Below, piece by piece: positions 7,217 to 12,287 of a stretch of DNA of 24,168 bases. The position numbers were made by a program, and so were the translations under genes. The first letter of the stretch is position 1. Each line of letters begins with the position of its first letter. Source of the DNA: a virus; the IMG/VR virus record IMGVR_UViG_3300033142_000863, positions 1-24,168 of that record, one strand, 5' to 3'. Below the pieces are notes generated by a model. The model did not search any database, was not told where the DNA came from, and was given only the letters and a program-made list of their open reading frames with translations.

Positions 7217-7242
7217 ATAAATTAAAAATTATTTTAATTTAT
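7217..7242 (+). promoter_or_regulatory. AT-only hairpin at the 5' end of the 7262 transcript
   Basis: Perfect 11-bp stem (7217-7227 with 7232-7242) and the 4-base loop ATTA, starting at the predicted transcript end and placed just upstream of GAAAGGTG. Confidence 0.6.
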
Positions 7243-7261
7243 TAATTGAAAGGTGAATAGA

Positions 7262-7363
7262 ATGGATATTATAACGGATTTAGTAGCAGTGTATGGCTGG
7301 TCATTGGCTTATTTAGCTATCCCAGTGATAGCATCGGTAATAATGGACTGGAGAAAAGCATGA
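7262..7363 (+). CDS. Small single-span membrane protein (33 residues)
   Basis: Very short frame with an excellent start: GAAAGGTGAATAGAATG, identical in layout to the 5598 gene. A single hydrophobic helix spans about residues 7-28 (WSLAYLAIPVIASVIM), followed by the basic tail DWRKA, which predicts a cytoplasmic C terminus. Its stop overlaps the next gene's start as ATGA, so the two are likely co-translated and may work as a pair. Small phage membrane proteins include holins and superinfection-exclusion factors. No specific family is recognised. Confidence 0.6.
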   Translation: MDIITDLVAVYGWSLAYLAIPVIASVIMDWRKA

Positions 7364-7497
7364 ATAGTTTCAATACTTGGATGATAGTATCCGTGGTTAT
7401 GGCTTTAGTATTAAGTTTCGTCATAATCAAACCTATAGCGACGGAAGTTTCAGCTCAGATACATAGTTTGAGTGAAAGAATAGGATCAATTAAGTAA
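7360..7497 (+). CDS. Small single-span membrane protein (45 residues)
   Basis: Starts within the stop of the 33-residue gene (ATGA overlap). A strong hydrophobic segment covers about residues 7-23 (WMIVSVVMALVLSFVII), followed by KP and a 20-residue polar, amphipathic C-terminal helix (EVSAQIHSLSERIGSIK) that could interact with a partner. No cysteine lipobox or cleavage site. Unrecognised; the tight coupling suggests a two-component membrane unit. Confidence 0.6.
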   Translation: MNSFNTWMIVSVVMALVLSFVIIKPIATEVSAQIHSLSERIGSIK

Positions 7498-7514
7498 AAT
7501 CAAAGGTGAATACA

Positions 7515-7706
7515 ATGAAAAATATGTCAAATCAAACAATTCGTAATAATCCTATAACCCAAATGGTTCATGGAGTCCATAAAACCAAAGGTGAACAACA
7601 GGGCGTTATTTACACCCCTAAGCCCCATCTCGTTAATTTCGTTCCACACTTTTTTAGCCCCGATACGGGTTATTGGATACAAGTGGCTCAAACTCCCAAT
7701 CGTTAA
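7515..7706 (+). CDS. Hypothetical protein (63 residues)
   Basis: ATG at 7515 follows AAAGGTG with the usual six-base gap; the in-frame GTG at 7506 belongs to the ribosome site. It is polar at the start (MKNMSNQTIRNNPITQ) and ends with an aromatic, proline-rich part (HLVNFVPHFFSPDTGYW). No membrane helix or known motif. Third gene of the 7262 cassette, 17 bp after the second membrane gene. The interval 7707-7929 that follows is purine-rich and without a gene, apart from the next promoter. Confidence 0.55.
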   Translation: MKNMSNQTIRNNPITQMVHGVHKTKGEQQGVIYTPKPHLVNFVPHFFSPDTGYWIQVAQTPNR

Positions 7707-7856
7707 TACATAATTCCGTGGCCTGCATCTCAAACCCATATCGCAGGGTACGAGAGCCCTCGCCTAGGCTAGGGAAACTAAGGAAACCCAGGAAAATAGG
7801 CCAAGATGAGGGAAAGTAGGGAGAACAGGTTCTTCCAACTTTATTATATCTAATAG

Positions 7857-7885
7857 TATCTTTGTTGAAATAAGTGTGATATAAT
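7857..7885 (+). promoter_or_regulatory. Promoter for the 7930 cassette
   Basis: TATCTT (7857-7862), 17 bp, TATAAT (7880-7885), with the same 18-bp box (7847-7864) as the promoter at 5509. The initial transcribed sequence ATACCTATAAATTAAAAA equals that of the 7205 promoter. Unlike the others it is not followed by a hairpin. Confidence 0.7.
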
Positions 7886-7929
7886 ATACCTATAAATTAA
7901 AAAATAAATCATAAACAAAAGGTGAAGAT

Positions 7930-8151
7930 ATGAAATTAAGTGAATTAGTTACCGCTGTAAAAGATCACGCCAAAGAAAATTACTATAATGGTTGGGATAC
8001 TATTGTTGAGGCTTATACAGATCAAGAGATAAGATCGCAAATTCAGGAATTCGGTACAACTTCAAAAGAAGATACTTTAGCAGAATTTGATGAACTGTTA
8101 AAAATAAAAGCTATACACGAAACAGAAATTGGTTCTCAAGAGGATTACTAA
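7930..8151 (+). CDS. Hypothetical acidic helical protein (73 residues)
   Basis: ATG preceded by AAAAGGTGAAGAT. Acidic and probably all-helical (MKLSELVTAVKDHAKENYY, then LAEFDELLKIKAIHETEI). No recognised domain. Its stop shares a base with the start of the next gene (TAATG at 8149-8153), indicating translational coupling. First of a two-gene cassette. Confidence 0.65.
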   Translation: MKLSELVTAVKDHAKENYYNGWDTIVEAYTDQEIRSQIQEFGTTSKEDTLAEFDELLKIKAIHETEIGSQEDY

Positions 8152-8375
8152 TGAAGATAGAAAAACAGGTTAAAATTCACATCTTAGAAGGTCTTACAAT
8201 GGCTGCATACTGTAATCAGTCATATCAAGAGAAAGATCCTCTTCTTAAAGCTATAAATGAAGTAGAAGAATTAACTGAATCTGAAATAGATTCCTGGTTT
8301 GACAGTGTTTTAGAAGGTTATCCATTGGTGATAGATGCTAACGGTAAAATATGTCTTATGGATTTGAATCCATAA
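8151..8375 (+). CDS. Hypothetical acidic protein (74 residues)
   Basis: Coupled to the preceding gene by TAATG. The predicted protein has an acidic helical centre (NEVEELTESEIDSWFDSVLEG) and a C-terminal beta-like part (YPLVIDANGKICLMDL). It has no membrane segment and no known family. The next 24 bases lead into repeat copies 6-8 with no clear terminator. Confidence 0.6.
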   Translation: MKIEKQVKIHILEGLTMAAYCNQSYQEKDPLLKAINEVEELTESEIDSWFDSVLEGYPLVIDANGKICLMDLNP

Positions 8376-8398
8376 GCCGCTAATTCTCTATCCAAAAT

Positions 8399-8563
8399 TT
8401 GTACTGGTGACCATTACGCCTCCACACCCACGTTGACGAGTACCTCTACACCAATGGTAGAGGGTGATTGACTGGGAGTTGATGGTAGTGGCGTTCGCCG
8501 GGCACAAAAAATTTGTACTGGTGACAATTACTCCTCCCTCCGCGCCAACTTGTACCGGTGACA
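8399..8563. repeat. Dispersed repeat TTGTACTGGTGACA, copies 6-8
   Basis: Copies at 8399-8412 (last base C), 8513-8526 (exact) and 8550-8563 (one change, TACC). All are followed by T/A-rich bases and then CTCC or CCTCC. The sequence around them is clearly more GC-rich than its neighbours, including GCGGCCGC near 8581. Confidence 0.8.
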
Positions 8564-8772
8564 TTTCTACCTCCACAGCCGCGGCCGCCGCCCCGAACCC
8601 GTATCGTTCACGCTCGCCTTCGGCTTCACGTGACTAAAAGAATTATTCACTTCGTTCATTCTGAGAGAGACAGAAAGGCGGGAGGCTTAAGGCGTTCATC
8701 ATTTCATTCTTCAAATAATATATTATTCACTTCGTTCATACTGTCTTATTTCATTTCATTCAATATAAGACC

Positions 8773-8822
8773 TATTCACTTCGTTCATTCTTTAAAATTC
8801 ATTCCTCGTACCTCGTCATCAA
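8773..8822. repeat. 50-bp direct repeat, copy 1 (second copy at 9636-9685)
   Basis: The two 50-bp copies differ at two positions. A second shared block (CTTTAT through AATCAAAA) follows at 8835 and 9708. Each lies downstream of one of the two leftward paralogous genes. The interval 8580-8956 otherwise holds several TTCACTTCGTTCAT motifs and no gene. Confidence 0.85.
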
Positions 8823-8879
8823 TGTGGGAGAGCTCTTTATCTAATAAAATCAAAAACCGTTAATATCATAACGTCATTC

Positions 8880-8965
8880 GTCAAATTCTCGACACCGTCA
8901 GTTACCTGACACCTGTTAAATAACCAACGTCCCTGTCAGTTATTCGACTCCGTCAATTATCCGAC
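8880..8965. repeat. 31-bp imperfect direct repeat at the 3' end of paralogue 2
   Basis: Copies at 8880-8910 and 8935-8965, both GTCA...TCGAC.CCGTCA.TTA..GAC. The second overlaps the last codons of the leftward gene at 8957. The first contains the small inverted repeat GTCAG-TTAC-CTGAC, a possible weak terminator. Confidence 0.6.
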
Positions 8966-9199
8966 TTTAACGATATTTCCCTTTTCAAATTTTTCCAAAA
9001 TTTTCAAAAATCCCTTCGTACTATCATAACGCAAATCCGCCAATAATCCGCCAGCCGTCAAATATTCGCCAATCGTTTTTGCGTCTGCATATTCTTCGTA
9101 ACGCATCCACGCTTTACTACCTACACGCTTTGGATTTCCTTTTAATTCGATTTTACAGTTTTCCGAAACATTCGTACCATTAACATTCATAATTTTCAT
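8957..9199 (-). CDS. GSKA/RYE-domain paralogue 2 (80 residues)
   Basis: Leftward homologue of the 6590 protein without its N-terminal extension. It reads MKIMNVNGTNVSENCKIE, NPKRVGSKAWMRYEEYADAK, EYLTAGGLLADLRYD and KGFLKILE. The ATG at 9199 has AAGGTG six bases before it. The frame stays open to 9256, but that part overlaps the -10 box, so 9199 is the start. Arginines are CGT codons, as in paralogue 1. Function unknown; the conserved core suggests a folded small domain. It has a consensus promoter at 9255-9282 and a repeat-rich 3' flank also found downstream of paralogue 3. Confidence 0.75.
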   Translation of the reverse strand: MKIMNVNGTNVSENCKIELKGNPKRVGSKAWMRYEEYADAKTIGEYLTAGGLLADLRYDSTKGFLKILEKFEKGNIVKVG

Positions 9200-9254
9200 A
9201 ATATTCACCTTAAATTTAAAATTTATCCCTTCGATTTCCGATCCCTTAAATAAC

Positions 9255-9282
9255 ATTATACACTTATTATACCCTATGTCAA
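9255..9282 (-). promoter_or_regulatory. Consensus sigma70 promoter for paralogue 2
   Basis: Minus strand TTGACA (9277-9282) and TATAAT (9255-9260) are both perfect consensus hexamers, 16 bp apart. The start near 9248 gives a leader of about 50 nt. Strongest-looking promoter in the window. Confidence 0.85.
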
Positions 9283-9393
9283 CAGTTTATTCCATTTAAA
9301 TCATTTAAATTTAAAAATTTTTCATAACGACTTCGTCCGCTTCGCGTTCCTCAACTATTAAAAACTTATTCACTTCGTTCATACAAAACAACT

Positions 9394-9580
9394 TTCACTT
9401 CGTTCAATAATAAAAACAAACAATTTTTCACTTCGTTCAATAATAAAAACAAACAATTTTTCACTTCGTTCAATAATAAAAACAAACAGTTTTTCACTTC
9501 GTTCAATAATAAAAACAAACAGTTTTTCACTTCGTTCAATAATAAAAACAAACAGTTTTTCACTTCGTTCAATAATAAAA
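9394..9580. repeat. 33-bp tandem repeat array, about six copies
   Basis: TTCACTTCG begins at 9394, 9427, 9460, 9493, 9526 and 9559, exactly 33 bp apart. The copies are joined by TTCAATAATAAAAACAAAC and differ by only a few bases. Degenerate single motifs flank the array at 9369, 9590 and 9612. As 33 is a multiple of three, two minus-strand frames stay open through it by chance. It lies upstream of paralogue 2's promoter. Confidence 0.9.
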
Positions 9581-9635
9581 AACAATATTTCATTTCATTC
9601 AATCTTTATACATTCACTTCGTTCATATGGAGACT

Positions 9636-9685
9636 TATTCACTTCGTTCATTCTTTAAAATTCGTTCCTCGTACCTCGTCACCAA
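9636..9685. repeat. 50-bp direct repeat, copy 2
   Basis: Second copy of 8773-8822 with two substitutions. It is followed at 9690-9760 by further CTTCGTTC/CTTCGCGTTC motifs similar to 9320-9360. No gene is visible from 9686 to 9925. Confidence 0.85.
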
Positions 9686-9925
9686 CGACCGTTCACTCCG
9701 TTCACGACTTTATTTAATAAAATCAAAAGCATCTAACGACTTCGTTCGCTTCGCGTTCTTCAACTATCCAATTATTTATTTCATTCATATAATTCTTAAT
9801 ATAACCCTAATATATACTTATTATCAACAACCAAAACCTTTAATAATAAATCAATTTTTATTTTTCTTTTCAAAATCATTCAATAATTAAATCCTTTTAA
9901 TTATTAAACAATTCTTAATTCTATT

Positions 9926-10171
9926 TTACTTTACTACCACCTTTTTACCTTTAACTATACACTCCATTAATACAACAAATCCTTTCTTAACATCATATCT
10001 TAAATCTTCTTTTAAACCTCCATTACCTAAATAATCACCAACACTTTTACTATCTTCATAACATTCGTATCTACTCCATGCTTTACTACCTACTCTTTTC
10101 TTATTACTACTTACAACAATCTTACATTTTTCATTAACAACTACACCATTAACATTTAATATAATACCCAT
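9926..10171 (-). CDS. GSKA/RYE-domain paralogue 3 (81 residues)
   Basis: Third copy of the domain: NVNGVVVNEKCKIVV, NKKRVGSKAWSRYECYED, VGDYLGNGGLKEDLRYD, KGFVVLME. The proline of NPKR is replaced by lysine. Two in-frame ATGs exist (10177 and 10171). 10171 is preferred because GGTTGA then lies at normal distance and the start aligns with paralogue 2. Its arginines are AGA, where the other two use CGT, and it is more AT-rich, so it has diverged or came from another source. Single-gene unit with a promoter at 10230-10259. Confidence 0.7.
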   Translation of the reverse strand: MGIILNVNGVVVNEKCKIVVSSNKKRVGSKAWSRYECYEDSKSVGDYLGNGGLKEDLRYDVKKGFVVLMECIVKGKKVVVK

Positions 10172-10229
10172 AATCATTCAACCTATTTAAATTAAAATTA
10201 TCCTTTAAATTAACTACTCCATTAACTAC

Positions 10230-10259
10230 ATTATAACACTATACACCTGTATAATACAA
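10230..10259 (-). promoter_or_regulatory. Promoter for paralogue 3
   Basis: Minus strand TTGTAT (10254-10259), 18 bp, TATAAT (10230-10235). Weaker -35 than paralogue 2, but at a similar distance from the gene. Confidence 0.6.
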
Positions 10260-10311
10260 TCTATTTATCACTTATTTATCATATAAATTTTCTATCTCCG
10301 CTTCGCGTTCG

Positions 10312-10424
10312 CCTTACCTCGGCCTCCGGCCTCAGCCTACCTCTGCTACGCATTCACCTTACCTCGGCCTCCGGCCTCAGCCTACCTCTGCTACGCATTC
10401 ACCTTACCTCGGCCTCCGGCCTCA
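10312..10424. repeat. 45-bp GC-rich tandem repeat, 2.5 copies
   Basis: Units start at 10312, 10357 and 10402 with CCTTACCTCGGCCTCCGGCC; the two full copies look identical. Each contains GGCC-TCC-GGCC, a small hairpin. The block stands out as GC-rich inside AT-rich DNA and is followed by more GCTTCGCGTTC-type sequence to about 10480. I see no gene or clear signal from 10480 to 10840. Confidence 0.85.
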
Positions 10425-10840
10425 CTCATTCGCTATCGCTCACTCCTCCGCTTCGCGTTCGGGAGGGCTCCCACCTTCTTAACCTGAATCCACTCAATAC
10501 CTACTACATACTACTTACTTCATCTATACTACAACAGCTAATGTCTTACATACATCTTACTAAGTTAGACTAAGATCTATGGCCTAATAAGACTAAACTA
10601 TTTAATATTATTTAATTTATTTCTTTCATTCGTTTATTTAATTAGTATATTAAATAGATAATAAAAAACAAAAAATTATTTTTATTTTTCATTTTATTTT
10701 CCATAAAATTAATTCTAATAAATTATATCTAGCACCATAAATTATCTCTCTACCCTATATCCTAATTCTTGGTACTAAGGGGGACTTCTCAAATTCCTAT
10801 GTAAAAACGTAAATCTGTAAATTTGTACAGACTCCCAACT

Positions 10841-10896
10841 CGCTAAAACGCTAAAACGCTAAAACGCTAAAACGCTAACTAACTACAACGCTAAAA
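10841..10896. repeat. 8-bp tandem repeat CGCTAAAA upstream of large terminase
   Basis: CGCTAAAA at 10841, 10849, 10857 and 10865, a diverged copy at 10873 and another exact copy at 10889, all on the same 8-bp register. It lies about 110 bp before the terminase gene, so it could be a packaging (pac/cos-type) recognition site or an iteron set. Function inferred from place only. Confidence 0.7.
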
Positions 10897-10969
10897 TTCA
10901 AATTCTAAACGAAGAATTTCCGAGGGAGCATTATCCAACTCCACATAACATATGGTAAAAAGTTAATTT

Positions 10970-10996
10970 TACTTCAGAAATTTTTTAATATATAAT
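10970..10996 (+). promoter_or_regulatory. Promoter of the shared TACTTC-N15-TATAAT type, large terminase
   Basis: TACTTC (10970-10975), 15 bp, TATAAT (10991-10996). The terminase ATG begins only 11 bases after the -10, so the mRNA would be leaderless or nearly so. Confidence 0.65.
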
Positions 10997-11006
10997 AACC
11001 ACACTT

Positions 11007-12284
11007 ATGTCCTTAAAGATAGATCTCACCAAACCACAATCACAGTTCTTCGTGTCTCCCCACAAGTTCACGGCCTTTGTGGGTGGGTTTGGCTCTGGTA
11101 AGTCTCACACGCTATTCACTAAAATCTTAGCTGACAAGCTCGAATATCCGAAGATTGACCTTGGTTACTTTGCTCCGTCTTACCAGCTGATTCGTGACAT
11201 CGCACATGTTAGATTACAGAACATGCTGGACGAGGCAGAGATTCCGTATAAGCTTAACAAGGCTGACAACGTACTAGATCTTTTTGATAATGGTAGGATC
11301 TTATTTCGTTCTATGGATATACCTGATCGTATCGTTGGATTTGAGATTGGTAATGCTTATATTGACGAAATTGATATTATGAAATATTCTGATGCAGAGA
11401 ATGCATGGAACAAGATAATAGCGCGGTGTCGGCAGACTTATAAGAAAGACCCACATTATAATAACTTTATAAATAGATTGTTTGTAGCAACGACTCCTGA
11501 AGGCTTTAACTTCGTCTACCATCGATGGGTAAAAGAGAAGAAGCCTGGTTATCACATGATACAAGCACCTACGTCGTCTAATCCACATTTACCAGATGAC
11601 TATATACAATCTCTGATGGACACATACCCATCTAATCTAATACGCGCCTATCTTGAGGGAGAGTTTGTCAACTTAACATCCAAACAAGTGTATCCGAACT
11701 ATGATAGGGAAAGAAACTTCACAGATAAGACAATCTCGCCGTCAGACACATTGCATATTGGAGTGGATTTTAATGTGCTCAACACTAACGCCGTTATACA
11801 CTTACTCGATAAAGAATCTAGACAAGCTTTCGCAGTTAAAGAGCTTACCAAACTTATTGATACACCTGCCTTCATTGACACAATTAAAGAGAAGTACCCC
11901 GACCACACAATCTACGTCTACCCAGATGCATCCGGTTCCGCTAAAAAGAGTGTGGACGCATCTAAATCGGACATCAAACTTATAAGAGATGCTGGGTTCT
12001 ATGTAAGAGCGAAATCTAAGAATCCGAGGATTAAGGACAGAGTTCAATCAATGAATGGTATGTTTCAAACCGGCTCAGATAATGTTAATTATAGAGTGAA
12101 TCCACATACCTGCCCAGAATACGCGGCAGCTTTAGAGCAACACACCTACGACCACAATGGTATGCCGATTAAAGATCCGAATAATTCTATAGACGATATT
12201 AACGATGCAGCGGGTTACTGTATACATTATAACTTCCCCATTAATCGAAAACAATTTAAAGAAGCATACGTAAGGAGTTTCTAA
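11007..12284 (+). CDS. Terminase large subunit
   Basis: ATP-driven motor and nuclease that packages phage DNA through the portal. In 425 residues the ATPase part has Walker A GGFGSGKS (26-33), Walker B AYIDE (117-121) and a coupling motif ATTPEG (161-166). The RNase H-like nuclease has IGVDFN (D254), YPDAS (D307) and a final acidic pair in DDINDAAGY (397, 400). All key residues are present and the length is normal. No ribosome site is visible before the ATG, consistent with a leaderless transcript from the promoter at 10970. The portal gene follows after 3 bp. An adjacent small subunit gene is missing; the best candidate is at 4689. Confidence 0.95.
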   Translation: MSLKIDLTKPQSQFFVSPHKFTAFVGGFGSGKSHTLFTKILADKLEYPKIDLGYFAPSYQLIRDIAHVRLQNMLDEAEIPYKLNKADNVLDLFDNGRILFRSMDIPDRIVGFEIGNAYIDEIDIMKYSDAENAWNKIIARCRQTYKKDPHYNNFINRLFVATTPEGFNFVYHRWVKEKKPGYHMIQAPTSSNPHLPDDYIQSLMDTYPSNLIRAYLEGEFVNLTSKQVYPNYDRERNFTDKTISPSDTLHIGVDFNVLNTNAVIHLLDKESRQAFAVKELTKLIDTPAFIDTIKEKYPDHTIYVYPDASGSAKKSVDASKSDIKLIRDAGFYVRAKSKNPRIKDRVQSMNGMFQTGSDNVNYRVNPHTCPEYAAALEQHTYDHNGMPIKDPNNSIDDINDAAGYCIHYNFPINRKQFKEAYVRSF

Positions 12285-12287
12285 TAC

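Noticed and set aside
7707-7830. Possible tRNA or structured RNA in the purine-rich interval
   Set aside because: No cloverleaf, T-loop consensus or CCA end could be formed; only short local pairings such as CCTAGG.
8388-8863. Open frames on both strands (62 and 101 codons) across the repeat-rich GC region
   Set aside because: They read through the TTGTACTGGTGACA and TTCACTTCGTTC repeats, lack ribosome sites and give low-complexity sequence.
9366-9602. Minus-strand open frames of 68 and 78 codons made of 11-residue repeats
   Set aside because: They exist only because the 33-bp array is a multiple of three; two frames are open at once, no ribosome site or promoter precedes them, and composition matches the DNA repeat.
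8640-9770. CRISPR-like array from the TTCACTTCGTTC repeats
   Set aside because: Spacers are repetitive, not unique, unit spacing is constant only within a 33-bp tandem array, and no cas gene is present.
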